Position numbers and translations under genes: made by a program. Positions 33,006 through 40,728 of a stretch of DNA of 64,000 nt are shown here, piece by piece (position 1 is the stretch's first letter; every line of letters begins with the position of its first letter). The stretch is from Agromyces sp. Soil535. GTDB lineage: Bacteria; Actinomycetota; Actinomycetes; Actinomycetales; Microbacteriaceae. Where the stretch lies: contig NZ_LMRW01000001.1 of NCBI RefSeq assembly GCF_001428255.1, positions 644,542-708,541 of the forward strand. The letters are read 5' to 3'. Under the pieces are notes generated by a model, which saw only the letters and a program-made list of their open reading frames with translations, ran no database searches and was not told the origin of the DNA.

Positions 33006-33113
33006 GACGGATGCCGCGGGCGTCACGGATGCCGCGAGGACCACGGATGCCGCGGGCGTCCCGGATGTCGCGAGGATCACGGATGCCTCGATCATCACGG
33101 ATGCCGCGGGCGT
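33006..33113. repeat. 18-bp tandem repeat, six units
   Basis: Six contiguous 18-bp units occupy 33006-33113. The consensus is CACGGATGCCGCGRGNNN. Units 1, 3 and 6 are nearly identical (CACGGATGCCGCGGGCGT; unit 1 starts with G), while units 2, 4 and 5 are variants. An open frame runs through it but is an artefact of the 3n period. The array ends 18 bases before the start of the YjbR-like gene, so it covers its upstream promoter region. Confidence 0.85.
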
Positions 33114-33131
33114 CGGCGTAGGCTGGCGCCC

Positions 33132-33530
33132 GTGGAGCATCCGCGCGTGGTCGACCCGGGGCATCCGCTCGTCGAACGGGTGCGCCGGATCTGCTTCGCG
33201 ATGCCCGAGGTCGTCGAGGTCGAGGCGTGGGGCCGGCCCACGTTCCGCGCGGCGAAGCCGATCTTCGTGCACGTCGCCGTGACCATGGAGAACCCGCTCT
33301 CGATCATCGTCAAGACCGACCCCGAGGAGCACCTCGCGCTGCTGCAGGACGGTCGCTTCTACGGTGCGCCGTACTACGACCGGAACCGCTGGGTCGGGGT
33401 CGACCTCGACGCACCCGACACCGACTGGGACCTCCTCGCCGAGCTCATCGAGACCTCGTACCGGCAGGTCGCGAACCGCCGCCAGCTCGCCGCGCTCGAC
33501 GCGCTGCGACCCGACCACGCCGACGCCTGA
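33132..33530 (+). CDS. MmcQ/YjbR family protein
   Basis: This 132-residue protein has the MmcQ/YjbR fold, related to a cytidine-repressor-type DNA-binding fold. Segments include VRRICFAMPEVVEVEAWGRP, TFRAAKPIFVHVAV, and the C-terminal YDRNRWVGVDLD with WDLLAELIETSYRQVA. GTG 33132 comes 7 bases after TAGGCT (33119-33124), again compatible with a leaderless transcript. The 18-bp tandem array lies directly upstream. The family function is not well defined. Confidence 0.82.
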   Translation: MEHPRVVDPGHPLVERVRRICFAMPEVVEVEAWGRPTFRAAKPIFVHVAVTMENPLSIIVKTDPEEHLALLQDGRFYGAPYYDRNRWVGVDLDAPDTDWDLLAELIETSYRQVANRRQLAALDALRPDHADA

Positions 33531-33618
33531 GGCGTGGCCGTTCGATTGGCGAGATCGAAGCGCGTGGGATAGAGTGACGTGGTTGCCTGATCGCACGGAT
33601 GTGAGGGCGACATCCCAT

Positions 33619-33691
33619 GCGCCCGTAGCTCAACGGATAGAGCATCTGACTACGGATCAGAAGGTTGGGGGTTCGAATCCCTTCGGGCGCA
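33619..33691 (+). tRNA. tRNA-Arg (anticodon ACG)
   Basis: A 73-base cloverleaf: acceptor arms GCGCCCG (33619-33625) and CGGGCGC (33684-33690) with A as discriminator. The anticodon stem TCTGA/TCAGA closes the loop CTACGGA with anticodon ACG at 33652-33654. The T-arm carries GTTCGAATC. CCA is not encoded. No integrase is seen next to it, although the DNA downstream is accessory in character. Confidence 0.96.
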
Positions 33692-33711
33692 CACTGGTTG
33701 AGACAGTAAGA

Positions 33712-33744
33712 GAACGGCTCGCTTCGGCGGGCCGTTCTTGTTCT
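33712..33744 (+). terminator. Rho-independent terminator after tRNA-Arg
   Basis: GAACGGCTCGC (33712-33722) pairs with GCGGGCCGTTC (33727-33737) around a TTCG loop with one G-T pair, followed by the T-rich TTGTTCT. It is a classical intrinsic terminator placed 20 bases after the tRNA. Confidence 0.85.
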
Positions 33745-33837
33745 CCGGCACGAGAGACACGCACCCCGAGGGGATCGGGTGGCGGCGTTCGGGCATAATC
33801 TCAGGGAACCTGCCCTTCAATGATGGGAACACCCAGC

Positions 33838-34278
33838 ATGCCTTACTCCGCCGATGTCACCCTCCTCTACCTCATCAAGCAGGTCGAATTGGCCGCGCGG
33901 TCCCACCTCGAGGATGCGGTCAGTCCCGCCGGGCTCACGTCGCTGCAGTACACGGCCCTCACGGTGCTGGAGCGACGGCCCGGCCTGACGTCGGCGCAGC
34001 TCGCGCGGAACTCGTTCGTCCGCGCGCAGACCATGGCGCAGATGACGACGTACCTCGAAGGCGAGGGGTTGATCCGTCGCGATCGGGATCCGAGCAGCCG
34101 TCGGCAGTTCCTCCTGTACCTGACGGCGAAGGGTGAAGAGGTGGTGGCGAGCCTGCGCGAGTCCGTCGCCGGCATCGAGCAGAAGATGCTCTCGGGGTTG
34201 ACGGAGCGCGAGGCGCTCCAGCTGCGAGCGCTGCTGCGCGCGTGCCGCCAGGCGCTGGGAGGCGGCGACCCGCACTGA
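33838..34278 (+). CDS. MarR family transcriptional regulator
   Basis: This 146-residue winged-helix protein has LTSLQYTALTVLERRPGLT, the recognition region TSAQLARNSFVRAQTMAQM and the wing GLIRRDRDPSSRRQFLLYLT with the family Asp-Arg. The C-terminal helix mediates dimerisation. I use ATG 33838, and in-frame ATGs at 33820 and 33823 are alternatives. Its stop is followed without a break, in the same frame, by a dehydrogenase fragment. This suggests it once controlled a dehydrogenase gene that has been deleted. Confidence 0.82.
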   Translation: MPYSADVTLLYLIKQVELAARSHLEDAVSPAGLTSLQYTALTVLERRPGLTSAQLARNSFVRAQTMAQMTTYLEGEGLIRRDRDPSSRRQFLLYLTAKGEEVVASLRESVAGIEQKMLSGLTEREALQLRALLRACRQALGGGDPH

Positions 34279-34485
34279 TCGGAACGGATTGGCAAGGTGC
34301 TTCGTGGAGTCACCATGGGCGACACCGATCCGCGTGAGCAGATTCCCCGGCTTGTGCAGCTCCACGCCGAAGGCAAGCTCCCGCTCGACCGGCTCGAGAG
34401 GCACTACACGTTGGACGACATCCAGGCCGCGGCCGAGGACATGCACCATGGTGTGACCGTCAAGCCGGTCATCACCTTTCCCTGA
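34279..34485 (+). pseudogene. C-terminal fragment of a zinc-type alcohol dehydrogenase
   Basis: About 68 codons remain: GKVLRGVTMGDTDPREQIPR, then LVQLHAEGKLPLDRLERHY, TLDDIQAAAEDM and a VIxF end. This is the usual C-terminus of medium-chain Zn-dependent alcohol dehydrogenases, which are normally about 350-380 residues. The fragment begins directly after the MarR stop in the same frame and has no ribosome site, so most of the gene was lost by deletion. A GTG at 34297 could start a 62-residue peptide. Confidence 0.75.
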
Positions 34486-34583
34486 CGCCGTCCGTCAGGC
34501 GATCTGAGCCTGCTGCGATCGCAGGAACAGGAAGCCGATGCGCTCGTTGAGGTTTCCTGAATGTATGGATCTCATCCAAGCGA

Positions 34584-34612
34584 GATCCTCGGCTGGGAAT
34601 CCGCCGAGGATC
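34584..34612. terminator. Hairpin downstream of the dehydrogenase remnant
   Basis: GATCCTCGGC (34584-34593) and GCCGAGGATC (34603-34612) are exact arms with a 9-base loop. No T-run follows. The stretch 34486-34702 around it holds no convincing gene. Confidence 0.5.
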
Positions 34613-34702
34613 CGCGCGTCCCCCTTAAGTGGCCGGTGACCCGCGTCATCCGGTCCGGCTATGCTCGGCACACGTCTGATTCCCGTGATCGAGAGTTCGG
34701 AT

Positions 34703-36154
34703 ATGTGGGGTGCGCGGGCCGGGGATCTCCCCGTGCCGTCGAACCGGATGGATCGCCAGCAACGACGCGTGGTCCGCTCGGGCAGGGCCGACCGTGGGCT
34801 GCACGGTCGGCCGATCGGTGCACCCACGGGCGCGCCGCGCCAGCGTGGCACCGGGCGCCTCGACGTGCTCCCCGGCGCCGGCCTGATGCGTCGCGGGTTC
34901 GCCCTGCTCATCGCCCTGGCCGCCGCGATCGTAGCGTTCCAGGAGCTCACCTCGCAGTTCGCCGGCGGTCACGCCCAGGTTCACATGTACGACGGCCACA
35001 GCGCCGTCCCCTTGGTCGAGCTGCACGCGCAGGACCTGGTGTGGACGCTGCCCGCGCTCGCCGCCGGTGTGGCCGTGGGCGCAGCCCTCATGGTGGCCTC
35101 GGCCTCGCGCGGAGGCATCGCGGCGCTGAGACGGTTCGGCCTGCCCGGCCTCGGCCGCGACGCGCGCGCCAGGGCGAACGGGATGACGTGGGGCGCCGTC
35201 GCCGTACTCGCCGTGCACTTCACGGGGAAGGCGTTCGTCGTGTTCCCCGGGGGCCACAACGCCGTCGCGGTGACCCTCGGCAGCGTGCTCGGCATCGGCA
35301 CGTTCCGGCTGCACCGGCACGCGATCGAACACGAGGCCTACCGCACGTTCAACCTCGTCGCGATGCTCCTCGCCGTAGGGAGCCTCGCGAGCATGAGCAT
35401 CACCCCGACCGGAGCGTGGTGGACGCACAACTTCAGCACCCTCGGCACATCCGACGACATCGCCGCCGCGTGTTTCAACGTCGCGATCGTCGTGTCGGGC
35501 GCGGGCATGGCCGCGATGGCGGTGTCGCTCACCCGCGCCGTCGCCGAGCCGAGGTTCGGCGCCCGCCGCGGCGCCATCACCGCGATGCGCGTGCTCATCG
35601 TGCTGATCGGAGTGTGCCTCATGGGCGTCGGCCTCGTGCCCATCGACGGCGCTACCGGGCTGCACAACGTCGCCGCGTCCGGCGCGGCCGCTTCATTCGC
35701 GGTGCTCTGCCTCGGCGTTCAGCTGTGGGCGAAGCGCCTCCCGCGTTCGCTGGTCGTCGCGTCGTACGCGTCGATCGTGATCGAGGTGATCGCGATGGTC
35801 GCCTACGACGGCATCGGCGTGTTCAACCTCACCGTGTTCGAGATCGTCGCTTTCACGCTCGTCTTCGCCTGGCTCATCGCCCTCGTGGCGATCACGCACG
35901 CGAGCCCGCAACCGACGGATGCCGCGAGCCGCCGCCACATCGTTCCCGCGCGCGTGACCGGGCCGCATGCCGCCGTCGCGGCCGAGGGTCCACGCGCCCG
36001 CACCGCAGCGCGACGACACCCGCCCGGAGGGCGGATCCCGCGCCGCACGCCGCGCGGGCCGGCGCGGACCGCCACGCTCCACGACGTCCACCGCGCGCTC
36101 CGACGCGGTGGCGAGGGCGCCGACGAGCCGCCCGACGCGGTTCCCATCGGCTGA
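34703..36154 (+). CDS. Polytopic membrane protein (DUF998-like)
   Basis: The product, about 483 residues, has roughly ten membrane helices between residues 60 and 400, a basic Arg-rich N-terminal part and a long Arg/Pro-rich cytoplasmic C-terminus (residues 400-483). VPIDGATGLHNVAA, with the conserved Asp and His-Asn, and SMSITPTGAWWTHN recall DUF998 proteins of unknown function. GTGACC (34636-34641) and TATGCT (34660-34665) form a likely promoter, so the start must lie downstream. ATG 34703 is my choice, with later GTG/ATG codons possible up to the first helix. Confidence 0.6.
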   Translation: MWGARAGDLPVPSNRMDRQQRRVVRSGRADRGLHGRPIGAPTGAPRQRGTGRLDVLPGAGLMRRGFALLIALAAAIVAFQELTSQFAGGHAQVHMYDGHSAVPLVELHAQDLVWTLPALAAGVAVGAALMVASASRGGIAALRRFGLPGLGRDARARANGMTWGAVAVLAVHFTGKAFVVFPGGHNAVAVTLGSVLGIGTFRLHRHAIEHEAYRTFNLVAMLLAVGSLASMSITPTGAWWTHNFSTLGTSDDIAAACFNVAIVVSGAGMAAMAVSLTRAVAEPRFGARRGAITAMRVLIVLIGVCLMGVGLVPIDGATGLHNVAASGAAASFAVLCLGVQLWAKRLPRSLVVASYASIVIEVIAMVAYDGIGVFNLTVFEIVAFTLVFAWLIALVAITHASPQPTDAASRRHIVPARVTGPHAAVAAEGPRARTAARRHPPGGRIPRRTPRGPARTATLHDVHRALRRGGEGADEPPDAVPIG

Positions 36155-36277
36155 CGGCGATCGGCCGGATCATCGTCGTGCCGGCCGGAACGGCGTCTGG
36201 AATGCCGGCCACCACCACATGCGTTGTCCTCATCAGGGCGAGAGCTCCTGGCTCCACCCCACGATGCTGGAGGATGC

Positions 36278-36571
36278 ATGACCGACACGATCACGATCGA
36301 ACGCAACGAGGCCACGCGACGGTACGAGCTCACGCTCGACGGCGCGATCGCGGGGTACGCGGAGTTCCGCACGACCCCGGGCCGCATCATCTTCACGCAT
36401 ACGATCGTGCTGCCCGAGCACGAGGGGCAGGGCCTCGGCAGCCGGCTCGCGAAGTTCGTGCTCGACGACGCCGTCGCGCGCGGCCAGCGGATCGTGCCCA
36501 GGTGTCCGTTCATCGCCGCGTACCTTCGCGACCATGGCGGCTACGAGGCATCCGTCGACTGGCCGTCGTAG
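36278..36571 (+). CDS. GNAT-like N-acetyltransferase (short YjdJ type)
   Basis: This 97-residue protein is of the minimal Gcn5-related acetyltransferase group. It has the acetyl-CoA loop region EHEGQGLGSRLAKF (QGLGSRLAK), a beta sheet before it (YELTLDGAIAGYAEFRTTPG) and the final CPFIAAYLRDHGGY. These short enzymes are often called YjdJ or YidJ-like, and their substrates are unknown. ATG 36278 has GGAGG 5 bases upstream, better than the earlier in-frame starts. Confidence 0.82.
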   Translation: MTDTITIERNEATRRYELTLDGAIAGYAEFRTTPGRIIFTHTIVLPEHEGQGLGSRLAKFVLDDAVARGQRIVPRCPFIAAYLRDHGGYEASVDWPS

Positions 36572-36782
36572 GGGTCGCGATGCGCGGCCGACGAGCTGCG
36601 CCGACCACGAATTGACCCTCATTCGGGGCGATGCGCGCATCCGATCCCGCGGTTACGATTCGACCAAACCCGAGTCGGCCCGAACCCGACTGGCTCGTCG
36701 TGCCTTGACGACCTTGGGCCCGACTTCGGTCGATCCCTCGGGTCCTGCTCGCCGAGCTCAGTTCGGGTCGCTCGGCGGGACG

Positions 36783-36834
36783 GGCCTCCCTGGGAGGCCG
36801 CGGTGGGGTGGGAGGTAGGGTTCCCACCCCACCG
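36783..36834. terminator. Tandem hairpins in the 357-bp gap between convergent genes
   Basis: GGCCTCCC-T-GGGAGGCC (36783-36799) is followed by a second hairpin with 13-base exact arms (36801-36813 and 36822-36834) and an 8-base loop. They lie between the acetyltransferase and the convergent GntR gene and probably end both transcripts. The rest of the gap 36572-36928 shows no gene. Confidence 0.65.
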
Positions 36835-36928
36835 TCCAATCGGTGCGACGCAGGACACCCGGACCCAGACATCTCCGTCTCCGAGACTCAATCTCAAGTC
36901 AGGAGGCAATGTCTGTGCCCAGCGGATG

Positions 36929-37615
36929 TCAGCTCACGGAGGCGTTGGCGGCGTCATAGTCGCGCAGGTACTTCGTCGCCAACTCGTTCATGTGGCGAGA
37001 AAGTTCGGCGCGCACGCTACCAGCATCGCCGCTCGCGATCGCACTCGCGATCCCCACGTGATCCTGATTGCGCATCCGGCTCGAGCCCATGGCCGGCCCC
37101 GCAGCGATGATCATCATCTCGATCCGACCGATCAGTTGGCGCCACATGTTCACGAGCGTTCCGTTGCCCGTCAGACGGCACAGCAACTCATGGAATCCGA
37201 GGTCCACTTGGATCTGCCTGCCGAACTCGAGGTCGTCTTTCAGCAAGGGCTCGATTGCCACCCGCAGCTCCGCGATGGCGTCGCGATCTTCCCGTTCGGT
37301 GAGGATCGTTGCAGCGAGGATCTCGAGCGCCGCGCGCACCTGGAAGACCTCTCGGATTTCGTCGGCGGAGAGCTTTCGGACGAGGAGGTGTCCCCGCCCA
37401 TCGTTCACAAGCAGGCCCTCATTCTGGAGCGGGCGGAGTGCTTCCCTGAGCGTGCCACGACGTACGTCGAGCTCATCGGCGAGTTTGGTCTCGATGAGAT
37501 GGTCGCCCGGCTTCATCGCTCCGCTGATGATCAGATCGCGCACGTGCATGGTGCACCGCTCGCGGAGCGTCCGCTTGTCGAAGACGTTGCCGCCAGAGCG
37601 TTGCTGCGAACACAA
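36929..37615 (-). CDS. GntR family regulator, FCD type
   Basis: This 228-residue regulator has an N-terminal GntR winged helix (MHVRDLIISGAMKPGDHLIE, TKLADELDVRRGTLREALR, LQNEGLLV) and a C-terminal FCD effector domain (EIREVFQVRAALE, FHELLCRLTGN, MRNQDHVGIASAIASGD, SRHMNELATKYL). The metal or carboxylate-binding His residues of FCD are present. The full DNA-binding domain needs codons upstream of ATG 37549, so the start is probably TTG 37615. That makes it overlap the MFS gene by 143 bp. It may regulate that transporter. Confidence 0.8.
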   Translation of the reverse strand: MCSQQRSGGNVFDKRTLRERCTMHVRDLIISGAMKPGDHLIETKLADELDVRRGTLREALRPLQNEGLLVNDGRGHLLVRKLSADEIREVFQVRAALEILAATILTEREDRDAIAELRVAIEPLLKDDLEFGRQIQVDLGFHELLCRLTGNGTLVNMWRQLIGRIEMMIIAAGPAMGSSRMRNQDHVGIASAIASGDAGSVRAELSRHMNELATKYLRDYDAANASVS

Positions 37616-38813
37616 CCGCGGCAGCCGCGACTGCGACGAGTGTCACGATGCCGAGTGGCAGGGCGGTGTCTGCGCCGCCGATTCCGACGAGCGGGGCGGC
37701 GATTCCGCCGAACGCGAAGCGGGCGAGACCGAGCAGCGACGATGCGGTGCCGGCCATGCGCGGGTAGTCCGCGAGCGCAAGCGACGTCGAGGGCGGCGTG
37801 GTGACGGCTACGCCGCTGACCATCGTGACGAGCGAGGCGAGGACGACACCGAGGGGCAGATGAAGCAGGCCGGCTACGAACAGGCCGCCCGAGCCGATCA
37901 GGCACATCGCGAGTCCGATGAGGAGGACGCCGCGCTCCGACCATCGCTCGGCGAGCCGCCCGGCGATGAAACCGAACAGCATGAAACCGAGCGAGTTGAG
38001 CGCGAAGGCGAGGGCGTAGTCCTGCGGTGAGAGACCATAGATGCCCTGCAGCACGAACGTCGCTCCGCTGAGGTACGCGAACAATGCAGCATTGACGAAG
38101 CCGGTCACGAGCACGGCGCCGAGGAACACCCGGTCGGAGAGCAGCCGTACGAAGTCCCGCAGGGTGTGCGCCAGACCACCGCCGGAGCGCCGCTCGAGCG
38201 GCAGGGTTTCACGGAAGACGCCGACGGTCGCAACGAGGATGACTCCGCCCACGGCGGCGAGGAAGAGGAAGAGGCCGCGCCAGTCGGTGACCGTCGCGAG
38301 TTGCCCGCCTATCACGGGTCCGATGATCGCCGCGAGCCCGGCGAGCACGGTCAGTCGTCCGTAATAGCGCACGAGCTTGCCGCCTGAATAGAGGTCGCGC
38401 CCGGCGGCCTGCGCGATGACGATGCCGACGGCTCCGGCGAAGCCCTGCAGGAACCGGACGATGACGAGGACCTCGATCGAGGGACTCACGGCGCAGAGCA
38501 CGGACGTGAGGATGTACAGGATGACGCCGATGAGGAGTGGTCGCCGCCGACCGAAGCGGTCCGAAACCGGGCCGGCGACCAGTTGTCCCACCGCCAATCC
38601 GAACAAGCACGCGGTGACGGTCAACTGCGCGGCCCATGTGGCAGCGTCGAGTTCGGCGGCGAGCGCCGGGAGCACCGGCAGGTACAGGTCCATGGAGATC
38701 GGCCCGAAGGCCGTCAACAGCCCGAGCACGATCGACAATGCCGGGCCGGCTCCTCGACCCGCGGGGCGTGGCTCGTCGTTGGCGACCCTGGGCAACGAGT
38801 CCGTGCCGGTCAT
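37473..38813 (-). CDS. Multidrug efflux MFS transporter (Bcr/CflA type)
   Basis: This is a 12-helix drug/H+ antiporter of 446 residues. It starts at ATG 38813 with GGAGG 7 bases upstream. Bcr/CflA features are TAFGPISMDLYLPVLPALA in helix 1, motif A as GPVSDRFGRRRPLLIG, and helix 4-5 RFLQGFAGAVGIVIAQAAGRD. The last helix ends at VVFAATLWRQR. The remaining 33 residues are unusually basic and overlap the GntR gene in another frame, as if the original stop were lost. It is followed by, and possibly controlled by, that regulator. Confidence 0.83.
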   Translation of the reverse strand: MTGTDSLPRVANDEPRPAGRGAGPALSIVLGLLTAFGPISMDLYLPVLPALAAELDAATWAAQLTVTACLFGLAVGQLVAGPVSDRFGRRRPLLIGVILYILTSVLCAVSPSIEVLVIVRFLQGFAGAVGIVIAQAAGRDLYSGGKLVRYYGRLTVLAGLAAIIGPVIGGQLATVTDWRGLFLFLAAVGGVILVATVGVFRETLPLERRSGGGLAHTLRDFVRLLSDRVFLGAVLVTGFVNAALFAYLSGATFVLQGIYGLSPQDYALAFALNSLGFMLFGFIAGRLAERWSERGVLLIGLAMCLIGSGGLFVAGLLHLPLGVVLASLVTMVSGVAVTTPPSTSLALADYPRMAGTASSLLGLARFAFGGIAAPLVGIGGADTALPLGIVTLVAVAAAAVVFAATLWRQRLRQADAPRAVHHARARSDHQRSDEAGRPSHRDQTRR

Positions 38814-38983
38814 GCGTCGCCTCCGAGCGGCGAGATCCGCACTGTCGTAGTGCTCGAGGCGAGCATGGTGAGGTCCTCGTGCGACCAAGTGGTCATCAGC
38901 GTGCCTTTCACGGGGCGGGTGAGTCAGGGGAAGGGTGGTGTCCAGCCGGTCGCCGCCTCGCGGCGACCGGAGCGACGCAGGCG

Positions 38984-40000
38984 TCATGGGCGAAGCAGTG
39001 CCTTGATGGCGCGACGTTCGTCCATGGCCTTGTAGCCCTCTGCGGCTTGGTCGAGTGGGAGTTCGAGGTCGAAGACCTTGCCCGGCTCGATCTTCCGGTT
39101 GATGATCAGATCGATGAGCTCCGGCAGGAACTGCCGGACGGGCGCGGGTCCGCCGTGCAGGTGCACGTGCGAGAAGAACAGTTCCTCGCCGGGCAGTTCG
39201 ACGTCGTGAGCCACGCCGACGTAGCCGACGTGCCCGCCCGGACGGGTGGACCGGATCGCCTGCATCATCGACTCCTGGGTGCCGACGGCCTCGACGACCG
39301 AGTGCGCACCGAACCCGTTGGTGAGTTCCTTGATCTTCGCGGCCCCTTCGTCCCCGCGTTCGGTGACGATGTCGGTCGCGCCGAACTCTCGCGCCAGTCT
39401 CTGCCGGGACTCATGACGGCTCATCGCGATGATCCGGTCGGCGCCGAGTTGCTTGGCGGCGAGGACGGCGAGCAGTCCCACGGCCCCGTCGCCGACCACT
39501 ACGACGGTCTTGCCTGGCCCCGCCTGCGCCGCGACGGCTCCGAACCAGCCCGTGCCGAGCACGTCCGAGGCGGCGAGCAGGCTCGGAACCAGGTCGGGAT
39601 CCGGTAGTTCCGGAGTGGCAACGAGGGTTCCATCGGCGAGTGGGACACGTACCAGCTCGGCTTGGGCGCCGTGGACCAGTTCGCGGTGTACGCACGACGT
39701 CTGATAGCCGGCTCGGCAGATCTCGCAGGTGTTGTCCGAGGCGAAGAACGATCCGACGACGAACTGCCCGGGCTTGATCGTCGTCACCTCGCTGCCGATC
39801 TCCTCGACGATGCCGGCGTACTCGTGCCCGATCGGGGTGGGCTCGTTCGTCGCATCGATGCCGCGGTAGGGCCAGAGGTCCGACCCGCACACGCATGCAG
39901 CGGACAGCCGGATGACGGCATCGGTCGGGGCGAGGAGGCTCGGGGCCTCGCGTTCTTCGACCCGGATATCGCCGGGACCGTGGATGACTACACCACGCAT
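38984..40000 (-). CDS. Zinc-dependent alcohol dehydrogenase
   Basis: This medium-chain dehydrogenase of 338 residues has the catalytic-zinc Cys in CVCGSDLWPYRG, GHEYAGIVEEIG with the zinc His-Glu pair, and a structural-zinc loop CEICRAGYQTSCV (three of the four usual cysteines). The cofactor motif is VVVGDGAVGLLAVLAA. I choose ATG 40000 because AGGAG lies close upstream. It follows a cyclophilin-like lipoprotein gene on the same strand by 27 bases, and that pair is divergent from an XRE regulator. Substrate unknown. Confidence 0.87.
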   Translation of the reverse strand: MRGVVIHGPGDIRVEEREAPSLLAPTDAVIRLSAACVCGSDLWPYRGIDATNEPTPIGHEYAGIVEEIGSEVTTIKPGQFVVGSFFASDNTCEICRAGYQTSCVHRELVHGAQAELVRVPLADGTLVATPELPDPDLVPSLLAASDVLGTGWFGAVAAQAGPGKTVVVVGDGAVGLLAVLAAKQLGADRIIAMSRHESRQRLAREFGATDIVTERGDEGAAKIKELTNGFGAHSVVEAVGTQESMMQAIRSTRPGGHVGYVGVAHDVELPGEELFFSHVHLHGGPAPVRQFLPELIDLIINRKIEPGKVFDLELPLDQAAEGYKAMDERRAIKALLRP

Positions 40001-40027
40001 GCGTTTTCTCCTTGTGTTCGTGTGCAT

Positions 40028-40573
40028 CTACTGCACGATTTCGACGGTGAGCGGGAAGCTGTCACCGGCTGAGGCGATGACCTCGAGTCCCGAGTCGATC
40101 GTTCCGAGCCGCACCAGGCCGGGGGCGGGGATCGATTGACCGTCGTGGGCATAGAAGAGGACGAGGTCGTGACTCGGTGGCCAGTACGCCACCTCGCCGA
40201 TCTCGTAGTCGTACTCGTGAGGGGCACCGCGGATTTCCAGTTCACGCGGCAGCGCGCCCGGCTTCTCACGTCCGAAGAGGTCGTGCATCTGCAGCGTGAC
40301 CGGCAGCAGGGACGCGAAGTCACGTGCCGCGTAGGAATCATCGAGCGTCGCGGTGGCCTCAGCATCACCGATGCGCAGTCGGATGCGGACGGTTTCGTTG
40401 GTCTCTGTCGGCATGGGATCTCCCGCGTTCTGAGCAGTCGGCCGCGTTGAAGACGCGATCGGTGGCGGAGCGTTCGAGGAACCACCACGATCCGCGGGGT
40501 CGGTGGTGGCGTCAGCGGCGCATCCGGTCACGGCCGTCAGGCCGACGCTCACGCCGATGATGGATCGCCGCAC
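40028..40573 (-). CDS. Cyclophilin-like lipoprotein
   Basis: From GTG 40573 the product has 181 residues with a lipoprotein signal (RRSIIGVSVGLTAVTGC). A Ser/Thr/Pro-rich linker and a C-terminal cyclophilin-like barrel of the DUF369 kind follow: VRIRLRIGDAEATATLDDSYAA, RDFASLLPVTLQMHDLFGRE, EIGEVAYWPPSHDLVLFY. These domains lack the catalytic residues of true peptidyl-prolyl isomerases. A longer frame to ATG 40645 exists. It is upstream of the alcohol dehydrogenase and divergent from the XRE regulator. Confidence 0.75.
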   Translation of the reverse strand: MRRSIIGVSVGLTAVTGCAADATTDPADRGGSSNAPPPIASSTRPTAQNAGDPMPTETNETVRIRLRIGDAEATATLDDSYAARDFASLLPVTLQMHDLFGREKPGALPRELEIRGAPHEYDYEIGEVAYWPPSHDLVLFYAHDGQSIPAPGLVRLGTIDSGLEVIASAGDSFPLTVEIVQ

Positions 40574-40728
40574 ACCGTCCGACGGTGGTTGCGTCGGTTG
40601 CCGAGTCGCGGTTCGTCGTTCGCATCGATGTCTAGGAAACGGCATCCGAATCCGCCTGGGGAGTCCCTGCTGTGAGACGTACTGTCAGGGCGTCCTTTCG
40701 GCCGCTGTGGGCGCGTACCGTCATCTTC

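Noticed and set aside
33006..33113. CRISPR array
   Set aside because: Units are contiguous 18-mers without unique spacers and no cas genes are nearby. It is a simple tandem repeat.
32514..33131. Open frame through the 18-bp tandem array, suggesting a Cys/Gly/His-repeat protein fused to the YjbR-like domain
   Set aside because: The 18-bp period keeps any frame open. The stretch lacks a ribosome site, and the YjbR-like protein has a good start of its own at 33132.
34495..34950. Minus-strand frame ending in a protein-like tail (SGNLNERIGFLFLRSQQAQIA)
   Set aside because: The tail looks plausible but I cannot place it in a family. The rest of the frame is a shadow of the membrane protein gene and its leader. 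Left unannotated.
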